From NCBI GenBank assembly GCA_030653355.1, contig JAURZN010000058.1:1-41086 (forward strand): a stretch of 41,086 bases of DNA, in the 5' to 3' direction. Shown here piece after piece: positions 34,611 to 41,086 of this stretch; within the stretch, counting starts at the first letter, position 1; every line of letters starts with the position of its first letter. The translations under genes and the position numbers were made by a program. Under the pieces are notes generated by a model. That model did no database searches, had not been told where the DNA came from, and saw only the letters and a program-made list of their open reading frames with translations. This DNA comes from Gallionella sp. Its GTDB lineage: Bacteria > Pseudomonadota > Gammaproteobacteria > Burkholderiales > Gallionellaceae.

Positions 34611-35708
34611 ATGTCCAATATCACCACACTGAATCAACTCACCCCGACTCAAATTCAACCGCCACTCGCATGGTACTTCGACAGCAAAGTGCTGGAACTG
34701 GAGCAACGCGCGCTGTTCGAGCACGGCCCCAACTATGTCGGCCATGAATTGATGGTACCCAGCCTGGGCGACTATCAGGTGCTGCGCGATGAATCGCAAA
34801 TGCTGGTACGCAACCCCAATGGCGTGGAATTGCTTTCCAATATCTGCCGCCACCGCCAGGCCACCATGCTGCAAGGCCGCGGCAACGCGCAACACATCGT
34901 CTGCCCGCTGCATCGCTGGACCTACAAGACCGACGGCGAATTGCTGGGCGCACCGCATTTCCCGGAAAACCCCTGTTTGCATCTGAACAAATCGCCACTG
35001 CAAAACTGGAACGGCATGCTGTTCTCCGGCAAACGCGATATCGCCCGCGACCTGGCCAAAGTTGGCGTGATGCAGGACCTGGATTTTTCCGGCTACATGC
35101 TGGATCGCGTGCAAGTGGACGAATATGCCTTCAACTGGAAGACTTTCATCGAAGTCTATCTGGAGGACTACCACGTCGTGCCTTTCCACCCCGGGCTGGG
35201 AAATTTTGTTGACTGCGACGACTTGCAGTGGGAATTCGGCGAACAGTACAGCGTACAGACTGTCGGCATCAAGAATGCGCTGCAGCGCGTCGGCAGCGCG
35301 GCGTATGGCGACTGGCAGGAACAGGTGCTGCGCTATCACGGCGGTAAATTACCGAAATACGGCGCAATCTGGCTGACCTACTACCCGAACATCATGGTCG
35401 AATGGTACCCCGGCACGCTGGTCATCAGCACGCTGATCCCGCGCGGCGCAGAAGCCTGCACCAACATCGTTGAATTCTATTATCTGGAAGACATCGTGCT
35501 GTTCGAGCGCGAATATGTTGAAGCGGAGCAAAAGGCTTACAACGAAACAGCAGTCGAGGACGACATCATCTGTCTGCGCATGCATCAGGGCCGCAAATCA
35601 CTGTACCAGCGCGGCATCGAAGAACACGGCCCGTACCAGTCGCCTACCGAGGACGGCATGCTGCACTTCCACGAGTACCTGCGCCGCAATCTTGCACCAC
35701 ACCTATAA
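34611..35708 (+). CDS. Rieske [2Fe-2S] ring-hydroxylating oxygenase, alpha subunit-like
   Basis: A 365-residue oxygenase component. The Rieske cluster ligands are C79 and H81 (CRHRQATM) and C98 and H101 (CPLHRWTY). The mononuclear iron site is visible as H188 and H193 in EDYHVVPFH, with an aspartate of EDDII (317-318) as third ligand candidate. No ferredoxin or reductase gene is adjacent, so electrons must come from elsewhere. The substrate is unknown. Start is ATG 34611 (a GTG at 34605 has a ribosome-binding site AAGGA only four bases away). It is divergent from xseB-ispA-dxs. Confidence 0.88.
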   Translation: MSNITTLNQLTPTQIQPPLAWYFDSKVLELEQRALFEHGPNYVGHELMVPSLGDYQVLRDESQMLVRNPNGVELLSNICRHRQATMLQGRGNAQHIVCPLHRWTYKTDGELLGAPHFPENPCLHLNKSPLQNWNGMLFSGKRDIARDLAKVGVMQDLDFSGYMLDRVQVDEYAFNWKTFIEVYLEDYHVVPFHPGLGNFVDCDDLQWEFGEQYSVQTVGIKNALQRVGSAAYGDWQEQVLRYHGGKLPKYGAIWLTYYPNIMVEWYPGTLVISTLIPRGAEACTNIVEFYYLEDIVLFEREYVEAEQKAYNETAVEDDIICLRMHQGRKSLYQRGIEEHGPYQSPTEDGMLHFHEYLRRNLAPHL

Positions 35709-35800
35709 AACACATTCTCATGCGAAGTGTGTGGGGGAAAAGTAGGATTCTAATTTTGTTACCGTGATATAACTGGAATCAAGTTACTCCAAGACTTTAT

Positions 35801-35824
35801 CTCCGCGACCTCCGCGTCTCCGCG
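35801..35824. repeat. Short CTCCGCG repeat
   Basis: Three copies of CTCCGCG at 35801, 35810 and 35818, with 9- and 8-base spacing, in the 159-base gap between the Rieske and EamA genes. Similar CTCCGCG-rich stretches are scattered in several bacterial genomes; no function is evident. Confidence 0.7.
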
Positions 35825-35867
35825 TGACACCTGTTTTTTCTAACCAATACTACGGAGTTACTTTGAT

Positions 35868-36737
35868 ATGGGCTCTTTGTGGATGCTGGTCGCGGCGGTG
35901 CTTTTCGCCTGCATGGGCGTGTTCGTCAAGCTCGGCGCAGCCTATTTCTCGCATGTCGAACTGGTTTTTTACCGCTCCGTTATCGGCCTGCTGCTGGTAT
36001 ATCTGATCATGCGGTCACACCACATCAGCGCCGCCACACAGCACTGGCGCAACCATCTGTGGCGCGGTCTGTCCGGCACGGTGGCACTGATACTGTTTTT
36101 CTACTGCATCACCGTTCTGCCGCTGGCCACCGCCATTACGCTTAACTACACCGCGCCCCTGTTCCTCACCCTGCTCACCATGCTGGTGTTCAAGGACAAA
36201 TTCCACCTGCCGCTGACCATCGCCATCGGCCTGGGATTTCTCGGCGTAGTGTTGTTGCTGCACCCGACGCTGCAACACGAGCAGCTGCTGACCGGCCTGC
36301 TGGGACTAATTTCAGGCTTCCTCGCCGGTGTCGCCTATCTCAACGTCAAGCAACTCGGCATGCTAGGCGAACCCGTCACGCGCACGGTCTTTTATTTCAG
36401 CCTGATCGCAACCCTGGGCAGCGGTGCATTGATGCTGTTCGACACCATGCACGCCGTCACGCTGGAAGGCCTGCTGATTCTGTTGGGCCTGGGCGGCACC
36501 GCCACCCTCGCGCAACTCGCGATGACCCGCGCCTACCTTGTCGGCAAGACGCTGGTGGTCGGCAGCCTGGCATATAGCACCATTGTGATCGCCAGTCTGT
36601 TCGGCATGTTGCTATGGAATGAAACCTTATCACCATCAAGTTGGTCAGGCATGGCGCTCATCATCGCCAGCGGTGTGCTAAGCTTGCACCTGTCGCCCAG
36701 GCATCCATCACCCACACCAACAGAGAGAGAAAAATGA
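35868..36737 (+). CDS. EamA/DMT-superfamily permease
   Basis: Membrane protein of 289 residues with ten predicted hydrophobic helices in two EamA repeats (about residues 2-130 and 140-280). The first repeat ends in the LATAITLNYTAPLFLTLLTMLVFKDKF block and the second in TRAYLVGKTLVVGSLAYSTIVIASLFGMLLWNE, as usual in the family. Members export amino acids or small metabolites; the substrate here cannot be told. Its stop overlaps the start of the SpoIIAA-like gene by four bases. Confidence 0.88.
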   Translation: MGSLWMLVAAVLFACMGVFVKLGAAYFSHVELVFYRSVIGLLLVYLIMRSHHISAATQHWRNHLWRGLSGTVALILFFYCITVLPLATAITLNYTAPLFLTLLTMLVFKDKFHLPLTIAIGLGFLGVVLLLHPTLQHEQLLTGLLGLISGFLAGVAYLNVKQLGMLGEPVTRTVFYFSLIATLGSGALMLFDTMHAVTLEGLLILLGLGGTATLAQLAMTRAYLVGKTLVVGSLAYSTIVIASLFGMLLWNETLSPSSWSGMALIIASGVLSLHLSPRHPSPTPTEREK

Positions 36738-37081
36738 TCACCATCGAACAAACCGACAACCTCGTCAACGCCGCCGTGATGGGTGAATTCACGCTCGCCG
36801 ACTTCAAGGAATTCGAAGAGCAATCCATCTATAAACTCAGAACGCCCGGTGCGCTCAACCTGTTGCTTGATCTGCGCGCGATGCTTGACTACACAGTAGA
36901 TGTCGCCTGGGAAGAAATTAAATTCTTCAGCAGCGAACACAACCATGACTTCAGCAAAATCGCCATAGTCACCGATAACCAATGGGTCACCTGGAACGCA
37001 TGGCTATCACGCCTGTTCGTCGATGCGGAAATCTGCGCGTTCGCCGATTACGATGAGGCAATGGCGTGGGTGCAGGGTTAA
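36734..37081 (+). CDS. SpoIIAA-like (STAS-related) protein
   Basis: A 115-residue soluble protein beginning MITIEQTDNLVNAAVMGEFT, with beta-alpha alternation through LNLLLDLRAMLDYT and a late segment KIAIVTDNQWVTWNAWLSRLF, the pattern of the SpoIIAA-like family (PF11964). These proteins bind lipids or small hydrophobic ligands in some structures, but no general role is known. The ATG at 36734 overlaps the EamA stop, so the two are translationally coupled. Confidence 0.78.
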   Translation: MITIEQTDNLVNAAVMGEFTLADFKEFEEQSIYKLRTPGALNLLLDLRAMLDYTVDVAWEEIKFFSSEHNHDFSKIAIVTDNQWVTWNAWLSRLFVDAEICAFADYDEAMAWVQG

Positions 37082-37098
37082 CAGATTGGACAAAAATC

Positions 37099-37341
37099 AT
37101 GCGAACCGTAGGTAAGAGAGCAGAACCCGCACTGCAAGCACTGGCATCCGGTGAGGCGCTCATACGCGCGACGGCCTTTAATGAAATGATGCAATCCGTG
37201 ATGCCATATGGGAGGACTGGCTGCATTCCTAAAGGAATATATCGTTTTAAGACGCATGAAGAAGCCAACCTCCATCAGGATGAATGCCTGGCAAGACACA
37301 TGGCGAAAATTGAGATTAAAATCAACAGGATGTCGCCATGA
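37099..37341 (+). CDS. Small protein upstream of a nucleotidyltransferase (possible antitoxin)
   Basis: An 80-residue protein with a C-terminal segment CIPKGIYRFKTHEEANLHQDE. This GxYRFKxHEEA pattern, as I recall, occurs in small proteins encoded before nucleotidyltransferases. The N-terminal half is helical (KRAEPALQALASGEALIRATAFNEMMQ). It overlaps the next gene by four bases. The pair could be a toxin-antitoxin module of the nucleotidyltransferase type, but the role of this protein is inferred only from context. The start is ATG 37099. Confidence 0.65.
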   Translation: MRTVGKRAEPALQALASGEALIRATAFNEMMQSVMPYGRTGCIPKGIYRFKTHEEANLHQDECLARHMAKIEIKINRMSP

Positions 37342-37841
37342 AGGATGGGGTTGAATATGCGAGACCCGCGACAAGTAATGATTTAAAGTCTCTGGTTGCC
37401 TCCCTCAATGCGAATGATGTTGATTACTTGCTAATAGGTGGTTATGCGCTTTACGCCCATGGTTATCAAAGAGCAACAACCGATATTGATATTCTTGTTC
37501 AGCCGACCATAGCTACGGGACGAAAGGTTAAACAGGCATTGCTAATCCTGCCGGACAAAGCCGCCAAGGATATTGATCCTGCATGGTTTGAAGAGGGTGA
37601 AAATATTCGCGTTGCAGATGACATTATCGTTGATGTGATGTTCAACGCCTGCGGCGAAACATTCGATACGCTAAAAAGGTATGCGCAAGTAATTGATTTT
37701 GATGGCATCCCTGTAACAACAATCTCTTTGGATGGGCTTCTGCTTACCAAACAGACAGTTCGTGAAAAAGATATTTCCGACAGAATGATATTGGAGAGAG
37801 CCATTTCTGAAATCATAAGGATAAAGGACGTAGATTCTTGA
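37338..37841 (+). CDS. Nucleotidyltransferase-fold protein (possible toxin)
   Basis: A 167-residue protein with the nucleotidyltransferase core LIGGYALYAHGYQRATTDIDILV: G34-G35 for the nucleotide and D49 and D51 as metal-binding aspartates. A third acidic position may be in DDIIVDVMF near residue 98. The sequence resembles AbiEii/DUF6036-type minimal nucleotidyltransferases. Base composition is more AT-rich than its neighbours, which hints at horizontal transfer. It follows the small gene with a four-base overlap and ends at a bidirectional terminator. Confidence 0.78.
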   Translation: MKDGVEYARPATSNDLKSLVASLNANDVDYLLIGGYALYAHGYQRATTDIDILVQPTIATGRKVKQALLILPDKAAKDIDPAWFEEGENIRVADDIIVDVMFNACGETFDTLKRYAQVIDFDGIPVTTISLDGLLLTKQTVREKDISDRMILERAISEIIRIKDVDS

Positions 37842-37871
37842 AATGCGTCAATGAAAATCAATCGATAAAAC

Positions 37872-37897
37872 AAAAAACCCGCCTGAGCGGGTTTTTT
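37872..37897. terminator. Bidirectional rho-independent terminator
   Basis: A run of six A, a CCCGC/GCGGG stem with loop CTGA, and a run of six T. It serves both the nucleotidyltransferase gene from the left and rpmG from the right. Confidence 0.93.
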
Positions 37898-37918
37898 GCA
37901 CAATAAAGCCAGTCTGAA

Positions 37919-38074
37919 TTACTTCAGTTTGGTTTCCTTGTACATGACATGCTTACGTACCACAGGATCGTATTTCTTCATCTCGATCTTGCCCGGTGTG
38001 GTGCGCTTGTTCTTGTCCGTGGTATAGAAATGACCGGTACCAGCACTGGACTCAAGTTTAATTTTTTCACGCAT
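37919..38074 (-). CDS. rpmG: 50S ribosomal protein L33
   Basis: A 51-residue basic protein read directly from the minus strand, [19 protein letters not shown] at the start and [10 protein letters not shown] at the end, an unmistakable L33. No cysteines are present, so this is the zinc-free form that is also usual in E. coli. It follows rpmB after 11 bases, in the standard rpmB-rpmG order, and ends just before the bidirectional terminator. Confidence 0.97.
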   Translation of the reverse strand: MREKIKLESSAGTGHFYTTDKNKRTTPGKIEMKKYDPVVRKHVMYKETKLK

Positions 38075-38085
38075 TTTCTAGCTCC

Positions 38086-38322
38086 TTAGATTTTTTCGCC
38101 GCGTGCGCGCATATCACTCAACACGGACTCGATACCATTCTTGTCGATGGTACGCAGACCCGCATTAGTCAAGCGCAAGCTGACCCAGCGATTTTCAGCT
38201 TCAACCCAGAAACGGCGACGCTGCAGATTAGGCAAGAAGCGACGCTTTGTTCTGTTGTTCGCATGCGAAACATTGTTCCCACTCATCGGGCCTTTGCCCG
38301 TAACTTGACATACTCGCGCCAT
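38086..38322 (-). CDS. rpmB: 50S ribosomal protein L28
   Basis: A 78-residue basic ribosomal protein beginning [20 protein letters not shown] and with [19 protein letters not shown], the classic L28 pattern. Start at ATG 38322 is set by homology and by a GGAG ribosome-binding site. It is first gene of the rpmB-rpmG operon, preceded by a good sigma70 promoter. Confidence 0.97.
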   Translation of the reverse strand: MARVCQVTGKGPMSGNNVSHANNRTKRRFLPNLQRRRFWVEAENRWVSLRLTNAGLRTIDKNGIESVLSDMRARGEKI

Positions 38323-38356
38323 GCTTCTACTCCAACCAATTTTCAAAAGAGCGCGG

Positions 38357-38385
38357 ATTTTACAGGCGGAATCAAAAACATTCAA
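38357..38385 (-). promoter_or_regulatory. Sigma70 promoter of rpmB-rpmG
   Basis: On the minus strand, TTGAAT (38385-38380), a 17-base spacer and TAAAAT (38362-38357), 34 bases before the rpmB start. An AT-rich stretch just upstream could serve as an UP element, which fits a highly expressed ribosomal operon. Confidence 0.65.
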
Positions 38386-38524
38386 CCTTAATTTGTAATT
38401 CCTCCGTAACTCAACAGACCTTCAATATTGACCAAGCCGCAGTTACAAAAACCAACTTGATGCCTCAGGCGAAATATACCGACATTATTAAGCTAAAATC
38501 AGCGCAAGTTCACGAAGAGTTCGG

Positions 38525-39736
38525 ATGGTGTTGAAAATGGATAAAAACGAAGGGCAGACAGCCACACAAAAAATTCTGCGGCAGGTAAACAGACTGCTGC
38601 AAAAACACAAGCTGATCGAAGACTACCGTGACCATGAAAACATGCCACAACCTGACGCGGCTGAAATTACACCTCACCCGCAAAATGGGAGTGAAGCGAT
38701 CTCCGAGGTCGCCCCCCAGAGCCGGAGCACGGTGATTCGTGTGTTTGATCTGCACGACGGGCGCTTGCGGCAGATACCGCTCACGAATCGTGAAGATCTT
38801 GCGCAGTCAAAACCCATCTGGATCGATATGGTGGCGCCCGATGAAGAGCAAATCACCTGGGCAAAGGATTTGTTCGGTGTAGAACTGCCTAATCCCAAAG
38901 TCCTGACTGATCTGGAAGCCAGCGCCCGCTTCTACATAGAGGTAGGCGGCGCCATTCATCTGCATTCCGATTTTTTGCTCGAACGTGAAAACGAATCACG
39001 CAACGTGGCAGTTGCCTTCATCCTGCAAAAAGGCACGTTATTTTCGGTGCGCAGCGAAGAACTGCCGGTTTTCCGCTTACAGCGTTTACGCGCCAGAACG
39101 CAATCAGGCTATGTTTCCGAAGACAAGGATGTCCTGCTAGATCTGTATGCCGCTGATGTGGAATATTCCGCCAATGCACTGGAGGATGTCTATGCCGAAC
39201 TGGGGGTCGTGGGCAGGCAAGTGCTTCGCTCGCATATCACCGACGATGAAGCGGCCGGAATACTCGCGTCCATCACCGAAGAGGAAGACCTCAACGGACG
39301 CATACGCCGCAATGTGCTGGATACCCGACGCGCCCTGTCCTTCCTGATGCGCGCCCGCTTCCTGTCTGAGGCGCAACATGAAGATGTGCGCGAAATTTTG
39401 CGTGACATCGAATCACTGGACGGTCACACCGCATTTCTGTTCAATAAAATCAACTTTTTGATGGATGCCACGGACAGCTCGATCAACATCAACCAGAACA
39501 AGGACATCAAACGATTGACCGTTATTAGTGTCGTGTTCATGCCGCTCAATGTTCTGGCCGGTATCGGCGGCATGTCCGAGTATTCGATGATGACCCAGAG
39601 TATTCCCTGGTCTGTTTCGTATGCCAGCTTCACCATCGGCCTGGTCATCGTCGGCTGGATTACCTATATCGGCCTGCGTTTTTTTGAACGGCGTAAATCA
39701 AGGGTCAGCCTGTCTGCAAGCCGCAAGATTTTTTGA
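38525..39736 (+). CDS. corA: CorA-family divalent cation transporter with variant GMN motif
   Basis: A 403-residue Mg2+/Co2+ transporter-like protein. A soluble alpha/beta N-terminal domain and long helices precede two C-terminal membrane segments (about 330-350 and 367-390). The pore motif that is GMN in nearly all CorA proteins reads GMS here (349-351, IGGMSEYSMM). The N-terminus has about 65 extra charged residues. Start could be ATG 38525 or 38537. The change in the selectivity motif suggests altered ion preference or a subfamily with a different function. No neighbour hints at its ion. Confidence 0.85.
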   Translation: MVLKMDKNEGQTATQKILRQVNRLLQKHKLIEDYRDHENMPQPDAAEITPHPQNGSEAISEVAPQSRSTVIRVFDLHDGRLRQIPLTNREDLAQSKPIWIDMVAPDEEQITWAKDLFGVELPNPKVLTDLEASARFYIEVGGAIHLHSDFLLERENESRNVAVAFILQKGTLFSVRSEELPVFRLQRLRARTQSGYVSEDKDVLLDLYAADVEYSANALEDVYAELGVVGRQVLRSHITDDEAAGILASITEEEDLNGRIRRNVLDTRRALSFLMRARFLSEAQHEDVREILRDIESLDGHTAFLFNKINFLMDATDSSININQNKDIKRLTVISVVFMPLNVLAGIGGMSEYSMMTQSIPWSVSYASFTIGLVIVGWITYIGLRFFERRKSRVSLSASRKIF

Positions 39737-39749
39737 CCGCCTGATAAAA

Positions 39750-39767
39750 CTGTAACAATCCTGTCAT
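39750..39767 (+). promoter_or_regulatory. Pho box upstream of pstS
   Basis: CTGTAACAATCCTGTCAT matches the 18-base PhoB-binding pattern: two 7-base direct repeats (CTGTAAC and CTGTCAT) separated by four bases. A -10-like TAAGAT (39778-39783) follows 10 bases later, the expected distance when PhoB replaces the -35 contact. Confidence 0.85.
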
Positions 39768-39878
39768 ATATGACTATTAAGATACGCATCACCTCGAAGC
39801 GCTATTGGCTTAACAGGCAATTTCGGGTTTTCAGATTTAATTTGCAATAGGCAGCATGCTCAATACAACGGAGACACT

Positions 39879-40928
39879 ATGAATAGCAAACTCAAGCAAC
39901 TCGTTATTACCCTCGCCGCGACCACTGCACTGGCTTATGCCAGCATCAGCTGCGCCACCGACATCACCGGCGCCGGTGCGACTTTCCCGTATCCTGCTTA
40001 CGCCAAATGGGCTGAAGCCTACAAGGCACAAACCGGCACCAATATGAACTATCAGTCCATCGGCTCCGGCGGCGGCATCAAGCAGATTACTGCAAAAACA
40101 GTTGATTTCGGCGCATCAGACAAACCGCTGACACCCGAAGAGCTGGATAAATACGGCCTGATGCAGTTCCCGACCATCATAGGCGGCGTAGTGCCGGTCA
40201 TCAACGTCGCTGGCATCGACAGCGGAAAATTGAAACTGGATGGCGCAACGCTGGCTGACATCTATCTGGGCAAGATCACCAAATGGAATCACCCGTCTAT
40301 CGTGGCACTGAACAAGGACCTCAAACTGCCTGACGACATCATCACCGTAGTGCATCGCTCCGATGGTTCCGGCACCAGCTTCATTTTCACCAACTACCTG
40401 TCCAAGGTAAGCGCCGACTGGAAATCAACGGTAGGCGAAGGCACGGCGGTTTCCTGGAAAGCCGGCACCGGCGGCAAGGGTAACGAAGGTGTGGCATCTT
40501 ATGTGCAGCGCATCAAGGGTTCTATCGGTTACGTGGAATACGCCTACGCGTTGCAGAACAAGATGAACGCCGTGCAAATGAAGAACCGTTCCGGCAACTT
40601 TGTCGGCGCAGATGAAGCCAGCTTCAAGGCTGCTGCAGCAGGTGCAGAATGGTCCAAGGCACCAGGATTTTACGAAATCCTGACTGACGAAGCAGGCAAG
40701 GGGAGCTGGCCTATCAGCGGTGCAACCTTCATCCTGATACACAAGATGCAGGAAAAGCCTGAGTCCGCTCTGGCTGTACTGAAATTCTTTGACTGGGCTT
40801 ATGCCAACGGCGGTAAGTTGGCTTCCGATCTGGACTATGTAACCATGCCTGACGATGTGGTGAAATTGATCCGCAGCGCGTGGAAGGCACAAGTCAAAAG
40901 CACAGATGGCAAGGCAATCTGGAAATAA
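39879..40928 (+). CDS. pstS: Phosphate ABC transporter substrate-binding protein
   Basis: Periplasmic phosphate-binding protein of 349 residues. A signal peptide ends near residue 26. The mature start ITGAGATFPYPAYAKWAEAY, the phosphate-loop SGGGIKQITAKTVDFGASDKPL and the RSDGSGTSFIFTNYLSK motif near residue 155 are all typical of PstS. It should be induced by phosphate starvation through the Pho box upstream. A strong hairpin separates it from the following gene, so pstS may be expressed more than the rest of the operon. Confidence 0.97.
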   Translation: MNSKLKQLVITLAATTALAYASISCATDITGAGATFPYPAYAKWAEAYKAQTGTNMNYQSIGSGGGIKQITAKTVDFGASDKPLTPEELDKYGLMQFPTIIGGVVPVINVAGIDSGKLKLDGATLADIYLGKITKWNHPSIVALNKDLKLPDDIITVVHRSDGSGTSFIFTNYLSKVSADWKSTVGEGTAVSWKAGTGGKGNEGVASYVQRIKGSIGYVEYAYALQNKMNAVQMKNRSGNFVGADEASFKAAAAGAEWSKAPGFYEILTDEAGKGSWPISGATFILIHKMQEKPESALAVLKFFDWAYANGGKLASDLDYVTMPDDVVKLIRSAWKAQVKSTDGKAIWK

Positions 40929-40969
40929 GCAAACGGAGTGTGGCTGACAAAGCCTATCTCTAAGCTATA

Positions 40970-41000
40970 ATTACGGGGGGCGCTTGCCCCCCGTAATTTT
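40970..41000 (+). terminator. Hairpin with T tract between pstS and the next gene
   Basis: Perfect 12-bp stem ATTACGGGGGGC / GCCCCCCGTAAT with a GCTT loop and a short T run. It is strong enough to end transcription, but the next gene follows in the same direction, so it may be a partial terminator that lowers downstream expression or protects the pstS mRNA. Confidence 0.85.
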
Positions 41001-41041
41001 TAGCCTTAAGCCGACTGTTTATCTAATTAAAAGCACACACT

Positions 41042-41086
41042 ATGTCGATGTTTTTACACGAAGCACGCCTGAAAAGGCAATCCATC
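41042..41086 (+). CDS. pstC: Start of the next gene, probably pstC (cut by window edge)
   Basis: The last 45 bases open a reading frame at ATG 41042, giving MSMFLHEARLKRQSI and continuing beyond the window. Length is too short for recognition; pstC is proposed only because it usually follows pstS. Confidence 0.4.
   Translation, partial: MSMFLHEARLKRQSI

Noticed and set aside
37919-38322. Zinc-sparing ribosomal proteins as a sign of zinc limitation
   Set aside because: Cysteine-free L33 and L28 are the ordinary forms in many Proteobacteria, so they say nothing special about zinc supply.

Overview
The window looks like ordinary chromosomal DNA of a Betaproteobacterium, most likely of the Nitrosomonadales type (possibly Gallionellaceae). 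This is inferred from gene content and protein style: a RegB/RegA-type redox two-component pair, the order dacC-dat-ybeD-lipB-lipA, glyQ-glyS-gmhB-plsC-ygjP, xseB-ispA-dxs opposite a Rieske oxygenase, lptM-lysA divergent from cyaY, and moderately GC-rich coding DNA. Coding density is high and no gene-free gap exceeds about 260 bases. I found no rRNA, tRNA, CRISPR array, insertion sequence or prophage.

Layout. 1-2.1 kb: the end of a sensor kinase, its RegA-like regulator and an HDOD protein. 2.1-2.3 kb: a tandem array of 22 heptanucleotides, then a free-standing CZB (zinc-binding) protein. 2.9-7.3 kb: an operon for cell-wall trimming (dacC), D-amino acid transamination (dat), ybeD, lipoate synthesis (lipB, lipA) and an unknown gene. 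7.4-9.9 kb: a small periplasmic cytochrome c and an RNase II-family nuclease. 9.9-14.1 kb: a probable metal (zinc-type) uptake cluster with TonB, a DUF2946 protein, an outer-membrane beta-barrel, ZnuA and ZnuB, but no ATPase gene. 14.1-14.7 kb: a MazF/PemK toxin-antitoxin pair. 15-18 kb: aroE, mtgA, mgtE. 18-21.6 kb: lysA-lptM divergent from cyaY, then a 2OG-Fe(II) oxygenase and an M29-like peptidase. 21.7-24.2 kb: a large membrane GGDEF/EAL protein. 24.2-29.4 kb (minus): glyQ, glyS, gmhB, plsC, ygjP. 29.6-31.4 kb: a 99-residue flagellar-rod-like protein, a DUF3301 protein, a YkgJ-type cysteine-cluster protein and folE2. 31.5-34.5 kb (minus): xseB-ispA-dxs. 34.6-37.8 kb: a Rieske oxygenase, an EamA permease, a SpoIIAA-like protein and a nucleotidyltransferase with a small upstream partner. 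37.9-41.1 kb: rpmB-rpmG, a CorA-type transporter and the start of a Pho-regulated pst operon.

Much of the window is housekeeping: peptidoglycan, lipoate, lysine, isoprenoids, folate, glycyl-tRNA and ribosomal proteins. The accessory interest lies in the metal-uptake cluster without an ATPase, two small toxin-antitoxin-like pairs, the minimal flagellar-rod-like protein, a CorA protein with GMS in place of GMN, a dispersed repeat that forms the tail of glyQ, and three separate tracts with the same 7-base period but different unit sequences. No single gene set here is clearly an undescribed system. The heptamer tracts and the metal cluster are the best candidates for a second look.
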